From NCBI RefSeq assembly GCF_008085905.1, contig NZ_VSFF01000004.1:558001-622000 (forward strand): a stretch of 64,000 nucleotides of DNA, in the 5' to 3' direction. Source of the stretch: Actinomadura syzygii. GTDB lineage: Bacteria > Actinomycetota > Actinomycetes > Streptosporangiales > Streptosporangiaceae. The translations under genes and the position numbers were made by a program. The notes under the pieces were generated by a model. That model searched no databases. It was given only the letters and a program-made list of their open reading frames with translations, and had not been told where the DNA came from. Positions 44,801 through 51,598 of this stretch are shown one piece after another; within the stretch, counting starts at the first letter, position 1, and each line of letters opens with the position of its first letter.

Positions 44801-45283
44801 GGCGTAGTCGTGGTAGTTCACGCCCGCGAACACGCCGGTGGGGCTGCCGCGCAGGGACGAGGGGTCGATGCCCGCCCGCTCCAGCGCCTCCCACGACACC
44901 TCCAGCAGAAGACGCTGCTGCGGGTCCATCGTGAGGGCCTCGTTCGGGCCGACGCCGAAGAACGCCGGGTCGAACTCGCCCGCGCCGTAAAGGAAGCCCC
45001 CCTGGTCGACATAGCTCTTGCCGGGACGGCCCGGCGTGGAGTCGAAAAGCCCGGCGTCCCAGCCGCGGTCGCCCGGGAAACGGGAAATGCCGTCCCGCCC
45101 GGCGGCGATCAGTTCCCAGAGTTCCGCGGGCGAGGCGACGTCACCGGGAAAGCGGCACGCCATTCCGACGATCGCGACCGGCTCCCGGTCGCGCGCTTCG
45201 AGTTCGGTGACGCGGCGGCGCGCCTCACGCAGATCAAGGGTCGTGCGCTTGAGATAGTCGAGAAGTCTTTCCTCATCGCTCAT
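29816..45283 (-). CDS. Three-module type I PKS (KS-AT-DH-KR-ACP x3)
   Basis: 5155 residues. Module 1: KS 35-445 (Cys191, ACSSAL), AT 543-835 (Ser634), DH 903-1170 (His936, Asp1099), KR 1345-1520 (Tyr1489), ACP 1627-1697 (Ser1656). Module 2: KS 1716-2127 (Cys1875), AT 2230-2525 (Ser2321), DH 2593-2865 (His2626, Asp2792), KR 3041-3215 (Tyr3185), ACP 3325-3395 (Ser3354). Module 3: KS about 3415-3827 (Cys3574), AT, DH, KR, ACP 5003-5073 (Ser5033). All three ATs read GHSIGE/HAFH, the malonyl type, and all KRs carry LDD. The tail ends in a docking element containing [12 protein letters not shown]. The start at 45283 is chosen because GAGGTGG sits just upstream and the next residues form a typical docking helix ([16 protein letters not shown]); the in-frame ATG at 45346 adds 21 residues without that support. 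Confidence 0.96.
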   Translation of the reverse strand: MSDEERLLDYLKRTTLDLREARRRVTELEARDREPVAIVGMACRFPGDVASPAELWELIAAGRDGISRFPGDRGWDAGLFDSTPGRPGKSYVDQGGFLYGAGEFDPAFFGVGPNEALTMDPQQRLLLEVSWEALERAGIDPSSLRGSPTGVFAGVNYHDYAFNSSTGAIASGRISYTLGFEGPAVTVDTACSSALVALHWAVQSLRSGECSLALAGGVTVMATPDTFVEFSRQRGLAADGRVKAFAAGADGTAWGEGAGMLLVERLSDARANGHPVLAIVRGSAVNQDGASNGLTAPNGPAQRRVIRQALDNARLTFDEVDAVEAHGTGTTLGDPIEAQALLATYGQNRPDGRPLWLGSVKSNIGHTQAAAGVAGIIKIVQAMRNGVLPKTLHVDEPTPHVDWTAGRVELLTEARDWTADGRPRRAAVSSFGISGTNAHVIIEQAPAPEPAEPAEAPPVVPWVLSARDETALQEQIDGLREHVRARPGLAPLDVGHSLAKGRALLEHRAVVVGRDRDELLSELDALAEGTAERSARGVAGTGLTAFLFSGQGSQRPGMGRELYDAFPAFAEAFDAICAELDRHLDRPLKDVVWSEPELLDQTAFTQTGLFAVEVALFRLLESWGVRPDLLAGHSIGELAAAHVAGVFSLEDAAKLVAARGRLMQALPAGGAMAAVQAAEDDVVPLLDPALTAIAAINGPDSVVVSGAEKAVAGIVEHFAALGRRTTRLRVSHAFHSPLMDPILAEFEEVAAGISYGAPTIPVISNVTGRQAEGLGTARHWTRHIREAVRFRDCVRTLREAGATRFVEVGPDGVLAAMAETCLDDPGDGALVVPVLRRDRPEAAELLTALGRLQARGAAVDWEPLLRGGSHVELPTYPFQRRRYWLEGTGGSGDVASAGLRPADHPLLGARLTLPETGGAVLTGRLSPATRPWLADHVVGGAVLLPGTAFVELAVQAGDHVGCDTLEELTLQAPLVLPAQGGVTVQVVVDGADDAGRRRVGIYSQVGDDEIWERHADGVLAPGAPEPDFDLAAWPPQGAVPVPVDDAYERLAEVGYDYGPVFQGLRAVWRRGDELFAEVALPEDAWDDAARFGLHPAVLDAVLHAGAVSRDGDGDLVLPFAWTGVRLYASGAPALRARLSPAGDDGVALRLADDSGRPVAAVDSLISRPVPAGRLAASGTDTASDSLFGLEWIPAPSTEAPADSSWALWDDLGDALPEVVVLPIAADEPRDAAQHALAAVRTWLTDERFAASSLVVVTSGAVSVDGEDVTDLGAAAVWGLVRTAQSEDPGRIVLVDTDDPDDVAAAVAHASGEPQVAVRGGTAYVPRLTRTSAALEPLDDEPFGTGTVLVTGGTGGLGALVARHLAAVHGVRRLLLASRRGPDAPGAADLLTDLTELGVEAEAVACDVGDRAALAALLDGRRLSAVVHTAGVLDDGVLASLTPERLDVVLAPKALGAWHLHELTRDMDLSAFVVFSSAAGILGSAGQGNYATANAFLDGLVQHRRALGLPGLSLAWGLWDSAAGMGGALDADDVRRIARFGVRPLTVEQGLALFDAATGRPEPLLVPIGLDTAVLGEDPDELPPLLGGLARRRRRTAGGGGGGAAGVLRERLAVLPDDERRAAVLEIVRAQAASVLGFDGPTAVGSERAFRDLGFDSLSAVELRSRVSRVTGLRLPATLVFDYPTPDVLARHLADEISGARQAVTVAASAVRPAVDDDPIVIVGMACRYPGGVGTPEALWELVAAGADGITRFPADRGWNIERIHDPEGVRPGTSYVDSGGFLHDAAGFDPGFFGIGPNEARVMDPQQRLLLEVSWEALERAGIDPSSLRGTSTGVFAGMMYHDYAHNSNSGSVASGRISYTFGLEGPAVTVDTACSSSLVALHLAVQALRSGECSLALAGGVAVMAAPDVFVEFSEQRGLARDGRAKSFAAAADGTSWGEGAGMLLVERLSDARANGHPVLAVVRGSAVNQDGASNGLTAPNGPSQQRVILQALANAGLGAGDVDAVEAHGTGTTLGDPIEAQALLATYGQDRPDDRPLWLGSIKSNIGHTQAAAGVAGIIKMIEAMRHGVLPKTLHVDEPTPHVDWTAGRVELLTEARDWPQNGHPRRAGISSFGISGTNAHVVIEAPPVDGEDARPAADAPPVVPWVVSGRDEGGLRAQCERLRDHVLARPDADPAEIGHALVASRALLEHRAVAVGRDRAELLAALDTLIDGEPGPDAARGAVASGATAFLFSGQGSQRVGMGRELYEAFPVFAGAFDAVCAEFDQHLDQPLRDALWSDAALLDRTEFAQPGLFAVEVALFRLLESWGVRPDFLAGHSIGELAAAHVAGVFSLGDAARLVAARGRLMQALPAGGAMAAVQAAEDEVVPLLDGRDVGIAAVNGPQTIVVSGAESDVAHILEHFTELGRRTTRLRVSHAFHSPLMDPMLDEFREVAESVRYAEPAIPVVSNVRGAEAADLGTAEYWVRHVRDAVRFHEGVRTLRAAGVNRFVELGPDGVLAGMVRTILDDSTEGVVVTPVLRADRPEPVTVVAAAGRLHTHGVHVGWRMLFGERPPAVPAELPTYAFQRRRYWVEGQGDEADLTGTGLAPADHPLLGAVVTLPDSGGAVLTGRLSVGTRPWLADHRVLGHVLFPGAGLVELAIRAGDQLGCGTLDELTLHAPLPLPAHGGVTVQVVVEDADETGRRAVGVHSRPAEGPDDRPWTRHATGVLAPDDPAPAFDLAVWPPEGADPLPLDGAYESLADAGYEYGPVFQGLRAVWRRGDELFAEVTLPEDAWGEATGFGLHPALLDAVLHTGLVAAPEGDSRGTVLPFAWSGVRLVASGARSVRARLVPAGPDAVALQLADGDGRPVMSVESLQSRPVPSESLAGAAAGATDSLYRLEWRPVVAPASEAAVKWALWDSEIGEVPELFVLRSGGGDPIDAVGRALADLQAWLADERFAASRLLVVTSGAMSLDGEDVADLAGAAVWGLVRSAQSEHPDRILLADVDDLSDLDGAVASAVSAAEVGEPQLVIRSGAGHVPRLARGGGGPERAAELHGPVLITGGTGGLGALVARHLVAEHGVRNLLLTSRRGASAPGAAELSAELAELGAEVEITACDVADRDAVAALLDGRDLSAVIHAAGLLDDGVISSLTAERLRAVLAPKALGAWHLHELTRDMDLSEFVVFSSAGGVMGAPGQGNYAAANAFVDGLVQHRRAHGLPGRSLAWGLWSADTGMSGRLDEGEIRRMARSGVRPLSVEQGLGLFDAALGVDDTLVVPIGLEPAALAAAGDALPPMLRGLAGRPRQAAKAGTGGAGTAGALRARLAALPEAERTQAMLEIVRAHAASVLGHDDPRTVEPERAFRDLGFDSLSAVEQRNRLNQVTGLRLPATLVFDYPTPVVLARYLVDEVMGAASSASAGAAVAVRAPVDDEPIAIIGMACRYPGDVTTPDALWDLVLDGRDGISAFPSDRGWNVDRLYDPEGGRPHTSYVNVGGFLYDAAEFDPGFFGISPNEAWIMDPQQRLLLEVSWEALERAGIDPSSLRGSSTGVFAGVMYHDYAHNSNSGAVASGRISYTFGFEGPAVTVDTACSSSLVALHWAAQALRSGECSLALAGGVAVMASPEAFVEFSRQRGLAPDGRAKSFAASADGTSWGEGAGMLLVERLSDARRLGHPVLAVVRGSAVNQDGASNGLTAPNGPSQRRVIRQALANAGLGVGDVDVVEAHGTGTTLGDPIEAQALLATYGQDRADDRPLWLGSIKSNIGHTQAAAGVAGIIKMVQAMRHGVLPKTLHVDEPTPHVDWSTGDVRLLTETREWGKNGHPRRAGISSFGISGTNAHVILEEPTTVETEADVPAADEPPNVPWVISARDDAGLRAQAEKLRTHLAAQPELRIVDVAFSLATSRAVLDHRAVVVAGDRDSALEGLAALSSGEPHPDVVHGTTALGGTAFLFSGQGSQRVGMGRGLYEAFPVFAESFDAVCAELDGHLDRPLKDVVWSEPELLNQTVFTQTGLFAVEVALYRLLESWGVRPDFLAGHSIGELAAAHVAGMFSLGDAARLVAARGRLMQALPPGGAMAAVQATEDEIVPLLDHHVGVAAVNGPQSVVVSGVEDAVSRIVEHFTELGRKTTRLQVSHAFHSPLMDPMLDDFRQVAESITFNEPAIPIVGAQPDAEYWVRHVRDAVRFHDAVINLRDQGVTQFLEIGPDGALTAMVRGSVDDAVVAPVLRRDRPEAKQLLTALGQIHAHGTDIDWHAMFDDHAARQVELPTYAFQRERFWLVAPQAGGDAESMGLGSADHPLLSAVVTTPESDGVVLSGRLSVHTQPWLADHAVGGVVIFPGTGFVELAVRAGDQVGCGRIDELTLEQPLVLPADGHTLVQAVVGAADEDDRRTVTVYSRTGTEMPWTRHAAGQMSGAESEPEFELRQWPPVDAVPLEANGLYADMAMAGLEYGPVFQGLTAAWRRDDELFAEVALPAAETTDGFALHPALLDAGLHAIALGGTAGDGPSLPFAWSGVELFATGAASLRVRIVRAPGGSVSLQVADVSGRPVAAIGSLALREVSAEQMSAASGPGFHESLFQPEWSPIPLAPPGDPSWARWDELSDVDPVPDIVVLTVPSGKDAAAVHHSTREVLAALQAWLGEDRFASSTLMVATSGAVSVDGEDVTDLAGAAVWGLVRSAQSEDPGRIVLADLDDPHNVTAAMGAKEPQVAIRGDTAFAMRLARVSAQPTEPQPFPADGTVLVTGALGALGSVVARHLVVERGVRNLLLTSRRGADAPGAAELRDELSELGAKVELAACDMADRDAVAALLEGRSLSGVVHVAGVLDDGVIASLTPERLDRVLRPKVDAAWNLHELTRDMDLSAFVLFSSAAGVLGTPGQGNYAAANAYLDALAAHRRANGLPAQSLAWGPWITGGTGMADGADGSGAQRTARSGVDGMDVEEGLVLLDTANALGAPVLVPINLDLKALAAADSEPHHLFRGLIGRTVRRVVDADAGAAEALARRLAGLAPPEREDALLEVVRGHAAAVLGHGGHGAIEPERAFKELGFDSLSAVELRNSLNSVTGLRLPATLVFDYPNARVLAAHIAAEMVPEKDGGDSDDETVRSLLRAIPLSRLRDAGLMDSLLELAGATGRGEPADGGAERDSIDAMDAESLISMALDGATLDDTTREE
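30623..31120. repeat. Near-identical KR tract (copy 2, pairs with 15011-15508)
   Basis: KR-coding segment of module 3 in the upstream three-module PKS, matching the KR of the terminal module almost base for base. The flanking DH regions are also alike in protein sequence, but the preceding ATs are of different substrate types. Confidence 0.75.
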
Positions 45284-45441
45284 CTCGGCCACCTCACTCA
45301 GGATTGGAAAGGCGCGAACGTTCGCCAGAAAGCCACTATTCGGCAATCAAAACGCACGTTACCGAACTGCGGTGAGGGGTCACTACCCTTACCCACCCCT
45401 ACCCCTGCTCGCGGTACCGGAGGCCCGCGGAGCGGGTGGGA
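45284..45441 (-). promoter_or_regulatory. Promoter/leader region of the PKS operon
   Basis: 158-bp gap between the PPTase stop and the first PKS start; it is more AT-rich than its surroundings. A perfect 12-bp palindrome GCGAACGTTCGC lies at 45314-45325, about 30 bp before the start codon. Further upstream, ACCCTT, ACCCCT and ACCCCT occur at 45385-45390, 45395-45400 and 45401-45406 (AGGGGT on the coding strand), with an opposing AGGGGT at 45375-45380 forming an imperfect dyad around CACT. These are candidate operators. No convincing -10/-35 pair was assigned. Confidence 0.5.
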
Positions 45442-46071
45442 TCACATCACGACAATGGCGGTCATCAGCAGGCCGGAGGCGGTCGTCCAGCGTCCGGCGA
45501 AGCCGTCCGGCGGGATGCCCTCGCCGGGACGCGTCGCGGCCAGGATGCGCGCGGAAAAGGTCCCGTCGGGGCGCAGCACGATGTCGGCCTCGTCGAAATC
45601 GAGCCAGCGCCGGGTCAGCGGAAACCACGCTTTGTAGACGCTCTCCTTCGCGCTGAAGAGAAGCCTGTCCGCGTGGACGCCCGGGACGGTCCGGAGTTGC
45701 TCTTCGGGCAGCGCGATCGTCTCGAATACGCCCTTCGGCAACGGCGCGTCCGGTTCGGCGTCGATGCCTATGCTCCGCACCTCGCCCGCCCTCGCCACGG
45801 CCGCGGCTCGATAACCGTCGCAATGGGTCATGCTGCCGACGACGCCGTCCGGCCACTGCGGCGCGCCGCGCTCGCCCGGCAGGATCGGGCCGGGCGGGAC
45901 GCCGAGTTCGGCCATGGCGCGCCGGGCGCACCACCGGGCGGTGGCGAACTCCCGGCGACGCTTGTCCACGGCCTGGCTGACCACGGCCTCCTCGGCGGGC
46001 AGCGGGCGCGCCTCGGGCGGGTCCCCGAACGCCTCCGCGACCGCCACGGCCGGGGGCAGGAGCTTCTCCAT
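45442..46071 (-). CDS. Sfp/EntD-type 4'-phosphopantetheinyl transferase
   Basis: 209 residues from the ATG at 46071. It transfers phosphopantetheine from CoA to the conserved Ser of carrier proteins, converting the PKS ACPs to active form. Family motifs are visible: an arginine-rich FATARWCARRAM segment (42-53), SMTHCDGY (80-87), the magnesium-binding GIDAEPD (Asp104, Glu106), and FSAKESVYKAW (Lys142, Glu143, Lys147). The start codon shares its A with the stop of the metallophosphoesterase (TGATG), so translation is probably coupled; the in-frame ATG at 46131 would overlap that gene by 61 bp. Its position immediately upstream of the PKS operon suggests it serves these ACPs, though such enzymes often serve several pathways. 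Confidence 0.93.
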   Translation of the reverse strand: MEKLLPPAVAVAEAFGDPPEARPLPAEEAVVSQAVDKRRREFATARWCARRAMAELGVPPGPILPGERGAPQWPDGVVGSMTHCDGYRAAAVARAGEVRSIGIDAEPDAPLPKGVFETIALPEEQLRTVPGVHADRLLFSAKESVYKAWFPLTRRWLDFDEADIVLRPDGTFSARILAATRPGEGIPPDGFAGRWTTASGLLMTAIVVM

Positions 46072-46904
46072 CAGGTCCGCGCGCCCGGGAAGACCCGCTT
46101 CAACCCCACCGGGCCGCCGCGCGGCCGCCATTCACGCGGATAACCCACGGAGACCTCCTCGAAACGCACGCCGTCCTGCCACAGAGTGCGCGGGATGTGC
46201 AGATGCCCGTAAACCACCGCGGCGGCGTTGTATTTCCTGTGCCAGTCGGCCGTGCGGTCGGTTCCGCACCACAGCGCGAACTCCGGATGGCGCAGGATCC
46301 TGGTCGGCTCGCGGACGAGCGGAAAATGATTGACCAGAACCGTGGGGAAAGCGGGATCCCGGACGGCGAGCCGCCTTTCGGTCAACTCGATCCGCGCCGC
46401 GCACCAATCGTCGACATTCCGGTACGGCTCGGGATGCAGAAGCACTTCGTCGGTGCACAGAACGCCCGCGTCGTTCGCGATCGCCAAAGCCTGGCTCTTC
46501 GACGCGGCGCCGCGCGGACGAAAGCTGTAATCGTAAAGCAGGAACAGCGGGACAATGGTCACCGGCCCGCCCGCACCCCGCCAGACGAGATACGGGTCTT
46601 CGGGGGTCGTCACGCCCAACCGCCGGCAGATGTCCACCAGACGCCGGTAGCGCCGCTCCCCGCGAAGTTGTACCGGGTCGTCGCGCGGTGTCCAGAGTTC
46701 ATGGTTGCCCGGCGTCCAGATCACCGTGTCGAACCGTTCGCTCAGGACGCCCAGCGCCCATTCCACGTCCGCGGCGTATTCTCCGACGTCCCCGGCCACC
46801 AGCAGCCAATCGTCCGGCGACTCCGGGCGCAGCCGCTCGACGAGACTCCGGTTCTCCTCGAACGCCACGTGGAGATCGCTGACGGCCCACAGCGATCCGC
46901 TCAT
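46071..46904 (-). CDS. Calcineurin-like metallophosphoesterase
   Basis: 277 residues. The two-metal site motifs appear in order: SDLH (9-12), AGDVGEY, GNHE, NHF and GHLH. Cytoplasmic; no signal peptide or membrane segment. The substrate cannot be read from sequence. It overlaps the PPTase start by one base, so the two form a transcription unit. Pairing of a metallophosphoesterase with a PPTase is, from memory, common in actinomycetes, and a role in CoA or phosphopantetheine turnover is possible but unproven. Confidence 0.88.
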   Translation of the reverse strand: MSGSLWAVSDLHVAFEENRSLVERLRPESPDDWLLVAGDVGEYAADVEWALGVLSERFDTVIWTPGNHELWTPRDDPVQLRGERRYRRLVDICRRLGVTTPEDPYLVWRGAGGPVTIVPLFLLYDYSFRPRGAASKSQALAIANDAGVLCTDEVLLHPEPYRNVDDWCAARIELTERRLAVRDPAFPTVLVNHFPLVREPTRILRHPEFALWCGTDRTADWHRKYNAAAVVYGHLHIPRTLWQDGVRFEEVSVGYPREWRPRGGPVGLKRVFPGART

Positions 46905-46984
46905 GAACAGCAGGCTACGCGCCGCGAATTCTCCCGCAACCCCAGAAAAGGGCCCACGACCCCTAACGGTTCCGACCCGCCCCC
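46905..46984 (-). promoter_or_regulatory. Upstream region of the metallophosphoesterase-PPTase unit
   Basis: 80-bp gap. On the coding strand it contains TTAGGGGTCG (46966-46957) and a G-run at 46985-46980, resembling the AGGGGT motifs before the PKS genes. This could be a shared operator or merely GC-rich intergenic composition. Confidence 0.35.
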
Positions 46985-47647
46985 CTAGGGCAGCAGGCCG
47001 AGCCTCCGGGCGTGCAGGACCGCCCCCATCGTGAACGAGTCGGTCAGTTCGCCGCCCGCCAGCAGGGCGTCGAGCTCGTCCGCGGTGAACTGGCCGCGTT
47101 CGGTGATGGCCTCGTCCCGCGTTTCGTGCGGCGCGAGGGCCGGGAGCGTCGTGGCGTACAGGGTCGTCGCCATGGCGCTGAGCCCGCTGTCGACATGGAT
47201 CATCCCGAGGCGCCGCAGCCCCTGGGGCGCGACGCCGAGCTCCTCGACCAGCTCGCGGTGGGCCGTCTCCTCCGGCGTCTCCCCCGGGTCGGAGAACCCG
47301 CGGGGGATCTCCCAGTGCCAGTCGCGCGTGGCGTGGCGGAAATGGCGGATCAGGACGACCCGCGCCCCGATGATGGGAAGGATCGCCGCGCCGCCGCTCT
47401 CCGCCCTCGCCAGCAGCCGGACGTAGCCGCCGACCTGGCCGTCCGGGAACCGCACCGGGTCGCGGACCAGCGTGACGAACGGATCCCGGTACTGGACGCC
47501 GTACGGCCCGCGTTCGGGCGACGCGTCCGCCACCGGCAGGATCTCGTAGCCCGCACCGGGCGGGTTGGCGAACAGGGCGGGCCGCTCCCGGCGGAGCCGC
47601 TCGTACGGGTCGTCGTCACTCGTCGGCGCCGCTGAGGTCCCTGCCAT
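46985..47647 (-). CDS. Nudix hydrolase, ADP-ribose-pyrophosphatase-like
   Basis: 220 residues. A complete Nudix box is visible around residues 118-140: G(x5)E(x7)REL(x)EELG beginning GFSDPGETPEE. About 80 residues precede the core, with a strand-rich segment and ILPIIGARVVLIRHFRHATR before the box, a layout like ADP-sugar pyrophosphatases. It should hydrolyse a nucleoside diphosphate linked to another group; the substrate is not determinable. Its start lies 32 bp inside the 3' end of the upstream 505-residue gene, so the two are co-transcribed and probably act together. Confidence 0.9.
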   Translation of the reverse strand: MAGTSAAPTSDDDPYERLRRERPALFANPPGAGYEILPVADASPERGPYGVQYRDPFVTLVRDPVRFPDGQVGGYVRLLARAESGGAAILPIIGARVVLIRHFRHATRDWHWEIPRGFSDPGETPEETAHRELVEELGVAPQGLRRLGMIHVDSGLSAMATTLYATTLPALAPHETRDEAITERGQFTADELDALLAGGELTDSFTMGAVLHARRLGLLP

Positions 47648-49133
47648 TGGGGGGAGGACTCCATTTCGGATGGTCGGAGAGGCTCTTGATCAGTTCCAGG
47701 GCGGCGTTGTGCGGGTTGGCGAGGCGCAGTTCGAGGATCTTGACGCTGTTGTCGACCTGCTCCCGGGAACGGGACTCGACGAGCCGCCCGACGCCGATCC
47801 GCACCGCTACGTTGACGATACCGCGACCGACGAGGGCGCTCAGGTCGCCGACCACGGCGTGGACGATCGAACTGTCGGGCAGGAACACCACGTTGACCGT
47901 CAGCGTGCCGATGTCGAAGGCAAGCTGCACGATTCCCTGGACGCGGTTCTGCTGGGCCTGCTTCCGGCGGGCGAGCGAGATGCGCTCCGCCTCCCGGATC
48001 ATCCGCTGGTAGGCGCCGACCACGGCGGGCGCGCCGCGCTCCTCGTCGACGAACGTCTCCAGCGACGGACCTTCGAGCAGCGCCGCCATGCTCTGCCGGT
48101 ATTTGTTCCAGGTGCCGGTGCGGCGGACCCTCCACACGTCATCGAGGGAAAGCTCGTCGATGACGGGGACGGCCTGCAGAAGGTCGTTCACCGAATCGAA
48201 GGTCAGGTTCCGCACGAGCTGGATCAATTCGGCGGCGTCGACCTCATCGGCGTCCTCTTTGAGCAGCCGGACGTCCTCTTGAAGAGCGGACCGGCGCAGC
48301 GAGTCGGCCGGAGTCAGCGTATATGCCTGGAGGGTGTCTCCGAGATTGGTGTTGTACTTGAGGTCGACGATCTGCTTGGTGGCGAGTGCGAGCGGGTCGT
48401 CCCAGCGGTACAGCCTTTTGCTGTTGTCCGTCCCCTCCTGGGTGACGGCCTGCTGATAGAGGAATTCGCGGGTCACCTTCTCGCGCTGGTTCCCCTTTTC
48501 GAAGGCCAGGTTTCCGACCTCCACAAGCCGGTCGAAAAGAGCGCGCGCGCCGTCGTCGTCGAGGCCGAAGTCGCGTTTGAGACCGGAGGGCTCCATCTGG
48601 TTGAGGTTCTGGAAGTACTCGTGGAACTTCCGGAACATCCGCTGCACGGCCAGCTCGTTGCCCCGCGTGTCCCAGGACAGGCGCAGGCAGCCCATCTCGA
48701 CGTCGGAGGCGACGCGCAGCCACGCCTCCCAGCCGCGCTCGTGCCGCGCGAACGCGGGCGGGACGACCGGCGAGTCCTCGAAGAGGAGGAACGGGATGAT
48801 CGTCCTTTCCTCCACCATTCCCCGGAACGCCTCGTAGTCCTGGCTCTTCGGGTCGAGGAAATCCCGGAACACCTGGGGGTTGTTGTAGAAGTAGGCGCGG
48901 TTGACGACGGCCTTTTCGGCGTTGAGGAGTGTGCGCAGGTACTCCGTCCTGACCTGGCGGGCGTTCTCCTCTTCGATGGTCTTCGTGATGCGTCCGCGCT
49001 CTCTCGCCGCGGCGAGGAGCGACCGGCTGAGCCACTGGTTGTCGAGCGACTGGCTGATCGCCGTGATGTGCTTGACGACGGCGGGCGTCTCCAGCCGCTC
49101 GAAAGACACGGAACCGTCATGCGAGATCGTCAT
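47616..49133 (-). CDS. Uncharacterised 505-residue protein overlapping a Nudix hydrolase gene
   Basis: Not recognised. The ATG at 49133 has GGGAG upstream. The sequence is mostly helical in character with many charged residues, and no catalytic signature or nucleotide-binding loop was found. A hydrophobic/amphipathic stretch (about residues 415-465, including VQLAFDIGTLTVNVVFL and DLSALVGRGIVNVAV) could be one or two membrane-associated helices. There is no signal peptide. The 32-bp overlap with the Nudix gene suggests a two-gene functional unit. Codon use matches the neighbours, so there is no sign of recent transfer. Confidence 0.8.
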   Translation of the reverse strand: MTISHDGSVSFERLETPAVVKHITAISQSLDNQWLSRSLLAAARERGRITKTIEEENARQVRTEYLRTLLNAEKAVVNRAYFYNNPQVFRDFLDPKSQDYEAFRGMVEERTIIPFLLFEDSPVVPPAFARHERGWEAWLRVASDVEMGCLRLSWDTRGNELAVQRMFRKFHEYFQNLNQMEPSGLKRDFGLDDDGARALFDRLVEVGNLAFEKGNQREKVTREFLYQQAVTQEGTDNSKRLYRWDDPLALATKQIVDLKYNTNLGDTLQAYTLTPADSLRRSALQEDVRLLKEDADEVDAAELIQLVRNLTFDSVNDLLQAVPVIDELSLDDVWRVRRTGTWNKYRQSMAALLEGPSLETFVDEERGAPAVVGAYQRMIREAERISLARRKQAQQNRVQGIVQLAFDIGTLTVNVVFLPDSSIVHAVVGDLSALVGRGIVNVAVRIGVGRLVESRSREQVDNSVKILELRLANPHNAALELIKSLSDHPKWSPPPNGRDLSGADE

Positions 49134-49391
49134 GGGTGCTCCCCCGACACGGACCGACCTGCGGAATCAATGCGTCCGACGGTCCTGTGGCACGGGGCGC
49201 GCGTCACCCGGCCGACATCGGACTTACGGCAACCGAACCTACCATCCTGACCAGGGCCGAGAACCGCATCCGCGAAACCGAATTGCCCACAACCACGGAC
49301 CACATCACGGACCCATTCCGAGCCTTTCGTTTTTGGTCCTCTCCCATCGGTGTTACCGCCCGCCGATAGCGCGTCCTCGGCGCCCGTCCGG
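49134..49391. other. Intergenic region between the unknown-protein gene and the membrane-protein operon
   Basis: 258 bp, somewhat lower in GC than the coding DNA. It should hold the promoter of the 505-residue gene (minus strand) and the transcription end of the ABC operon. No coding frame with a plausible ribosome binding site, hairpin-plus-T-run terminator or repeat could be assigned with confidence. Confidence 0.4.
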
Positions 49392-49760
49392 CTACCAGCA
49401 CACCTCCAGGATCACCAGCCGGTGGCAGCTGTCGAGGGACGAGTTGCCGCCGCCCACGGACGGCACCGGCATGAACGGGGTGGTGCGGTCGCTGACGGTG
49501 TAGACCAGCGTGAACCCGCCATAGGTGAGGCCCAGCGCCAGGACGGTCACGGCGATGCCCGCGCCGATGCGCAGGCCGTGGAACCGTCCGGCCGTGCCGA
49601 CCAGGGCGCCGAACGCGGCGCCGCCAGCGGCGGCGACGAGGCTGGTCGTCGGCGACTCGCCGATCGCGATCGTGATGAGGGCGCTGAGCACCGAACCGCA
49701 GACGGCCGCGAGCATGGCCACGGCCACGTTCGCTCCGGAGCGCGAGGATGTGTTCGTCAC
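49392..49760 (-). CDS. Small integral membrane protein
   Basis: 122 residues from a GTG at 49760, preceded by AGGAG at good spacing. About three hydrophobic helices are visible (around 12-34, 42-60 and 68-90), followed by a polar tail with two cysteines (SCHRLVILEVCW). Function unknown. It lies 62 bp downstream of the ABC permease, so it is likely the last gene of that operon. The longer in-frame extension upstream overlaps the permease and is not membrane-like. Confidence 0.75.
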   Translation of the reverse strand: MTNTSSRSGANVAVAMLAAVCGSVLSALITIAIGESPTTSLVAAAGGAAFGALVGTAGRFHGLRIGAGIAVTVLALGLTYGGFTLVYTVSDRTTPFMPVPSVGGGNSSLDSCHRLVILEVCW

Positions 49761-49822
49761 CGGGTCTCCTGGATGTGAGAGGCGGACCGTAATCCGCGAA
49801 GGACGGGCATGGGTTTCTCCGC

Positions 49823-50515
49823 TCAGGTTTCGGGCTGGGCGCGGGGGCGTCCGGCCGGTGGGACGAGGCGCACCCGGCGATGCCAGGTCACCAAGGCGAT
49901 GGCGGTCAGTCCGCAGGCGTAGGCGATTCCGTGGATTACCAGCGGAAGCGCGGCGGGCGGCGGCACGGTCACGTCGGTGAAGCGCAGCAGCGCGTGGAAC
50001 GGCAGGTAGGGGGCGAGCGCGCCGGGGACGGTCGGCGAGATCCCGGCCACGCCGATCAGGACGAGGGTCGCTTCGAGCTCGTGCGGCAGCAGCGCGGCGA
50101 GCGCCCAGCCGAGCGCGACCGCGACGAGCCCGCCGAGCGCGAGGCCGAGGAACAGGCGGCCCGGCCGGTCCGGGCGCGAGCAGACGAGGATGAGCGCGCC
50201 GAACGCGGCGGCGATCGCCAGGGCCAGGCCGAGCATGACCGCGAACCGGCCCGCGAGGATGTCGACCGCCCGGTATCCGGCCTGGACGAGCCGCGGGTCG
50301 ACGCGGCGTCCGCCGAGGACGGCGAACAGCGCGGCGGCGCCGCTCGTCCAGCCCATGGCGAGGGCGCCCGCGCCGATCGCCCACGGCGCGCCGGACGCCC
50401 GCTCCGCGAGGTACCAGGTGGCGGGCAGGCCGAACAGCAGGCCGAGCGTGACCCAGCGGCGCGCGAGGTCGCGGCCCTGCATCTCGGCGATCGTCAGCCA
50501 GCGCCGGCGGCTCAT
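49823..50515 (-). CDS. ABC transporter permease-like membrane protein
   Basis: 230 residues from the ATG at 50515, which overlaps the ATPase stop by 4 bp (ATGA). Around six hydrophobic segments are visible, including GLLFGLPATWYLA, IGAGALAMGWTSGAAALFAVLG and VMLGLALAIAAAFGALIL. It shows ABC-2-like architecture but no diagnostic motif. It should form the membrane channel for the ATPase encoded just upstream. Exporter direction and substrate are not determinable. Confidence 0.82.
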   Translation of the reverse strand: MSRRRWLTIAEMQGRDLARRWVTLGLLFGLPATWYLAERASGAPWAIGAGALAMGWTSGAAALFAVLGGRRVDPRLVQAGYRAVDILAGRFAVMLGLALAIAAAFGALILVCSRPDRPGRLFLGLALGGLVAVALGWALAALLPHELEATLVLIGVAGISPTVPGALAPYLPFHALLRFTDVTVPPPAALPLVIHGIAYACGLTAIALVTWHRRVRLVPPAGRPRAQPET

Positions 50516-51111
50516 GCGGGCAGCTCGATCGCCCGGTCGACCCGCCACAGCTCGGCGAGCAGGTGGGTGACGACGACCACGGCGCGGCGCTCGTCCCGCC
50601 ACGCGTTCACCGACTCCCAGAAGTCGACGTAGGCGCCGTGGTCGAAGCCCTGGTAGGGCTCGTCGAGGAGGAGGACGGCGGGGTCGCCGAGCAGGGCGAG
50701 CGCCAGGTTCAGCTTCTGCCGGCCCCCGCCCGACAGCCGCCGGACCGGGACCCGCCGCTGCTCGGTGAGCCCGAAGTCGGCGAGGATCCGGGCGCCGTCC
50801 TCGACCGCGCGGGCCGCGTCCCAGCCCGCCGCCCGGCCGAACAGGACGAGGTGGTCGCGGACGGTGAGCCGCTCCATGAGCTGCGGCTCCTGCGGGCAGT
50901 AGCCGACCCGCCCGTCCCGCGTCACCCGCCCCGAGTCGGGACGGAGCAGGCCCGCGCAGATGCGCAGCAGGGTGGTCTTGCCCGTCCCGTTCTCGCCGAC
51001 GACCGCGACCACCTCGCCGGGACGGACGGTCAGCGCGGCCCGCTCCAGGACGACCCGGCGGCGGAACCGCTTGCCGATGCCGGAGGCGGTCAGCGCGGGC
51101 CCGCTCCTCAT
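50512..51111 (-). CDS. ABC transporter ATP-binding protein
   Basis: 199 residues. Walker A GENGTGKTT (about 39-47), Q-loop CPQEPQ, signature LSGGGRQK, Walker B VLLLDEP and H-loop VTH are all present. The signature is LSGGG rather than LSGGQ, and at 199 residues the domain is short. It couples ATP hydrolysis to the neighbouring permease. It overlaps the next gene on each side by 4 bp, so stoichiometric translation is likely. Confidence 0.93.
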   Translation of the reverse strand: MRSGPALTASGIGKRFRRRVVLERAALTVRPGEVVAVVGENGTGKTTLLRICAGLLRPDSGRVTRDGRVGYCPQEPQLMERLTVRDHLVLFGRAAGWDAARAVEDGARILADFGLTEQRRVPVRRLSGGGRQKLNLALALLGDPAVLLLDEPYQGFDHGAYVDFWESVNAWRDERRAVVVVTHLLAELWRVDRAIELPA

Positions 51112-51458
51112 GCCCGCGCCGCCCGCCGGAGCGACGTCAGCGTGAGCCCGAGCCCCGCGACGGTCAGCGCGATGCCCGTGCCGACCGCGGCGTAGACCCA
51201 GCCGGGCGCGCCGATGAAGTACGCGGGGACGCCGAACGCCAGCGCCGACGTCAGCCTGCTCGCGACGACCAGCACGACGCCGCTCCGGCGTCCGCGCCAG
51301 GCGGCCACCGCGCCCACGCAGGTGAGGAACCCGGCCGTGGCGGTCCCGATCGCGACGCCCACGGGGGGCGGGTCACTCTGGCCGAGCGCGATGACGCCGT
51401 CGAGGTCGAGGACGGCGGACAGGACGCAGAGCAGGAGCCCGAGCTGATAGCGGTTCAT
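51108..51458 (-). CDS. Four-helix membrane protein, first gene of the ABC operon
   Basis: 116 residues with four predicted membrane segments (about 5-24, 33-52, 60-80 and 86-108). Function not recognised. It heads the ABC operon and its stop overlaps the ATPase start (ATGA). Its upstream region is shared with the divergent LAL regulator gene. It could be an accessory subunit of the transporter. Confidence 0.78.
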   Translation of the reverse strand: MNRYQLGLLLCVLSAVLDLDGVIALGQSDPPPVGVAIGTATAGFLTCVGAVAAWRGRRSGVVLVVASRLTSALAFGVPAYFIGAPGWVYAAVGTGIALTVAGLGLTLTSLRRAARA

Positions 51459-51598
51459 GGGTCGTCCCTTCGATGTGGTGCGGCGTGCTCGCGGAACACG
51501 GCCGACTGCGGACGGTCACCCGCCTTTCCATGGCGACGACGCTAGGAATCGGGCACGCTACGCACATCTGGGAAACCACTCAGCGAGGTACTCAACCG
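51459..51598. promoter_or_regulatory. Divergent promoter region between ABC operon and LAL regulator
   Basis: 140 bp holding the promoters of both units. No clear dyad or repeat was found. If the regulator controls the transporter, its site should lie here. Confidence 0.4.

Noticed and set aside
29816..45283. Loading module at the start of the 29816-45283 PKS
   Set aside because: All KS domains have the active Cys (no KSQ) and no CoA-ligase or lone AT-ACP loading didomain is present; the first KS accepts a chain from another protein.
45284..45346. Earlier ATG for the first PKS gene
   Set aside because: Adds 21 residues ahead of the docking helix with no ribosome binding site; it would also swallow the palindrome-bearing leader.
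46072..46131. Longer PPTase start at 46131
   Set aside because: Overlaps the metallophosphoesterase by 61 bp and adds non-conserved residues; the TGATG start at 46071 is the normal coupled arrangement.
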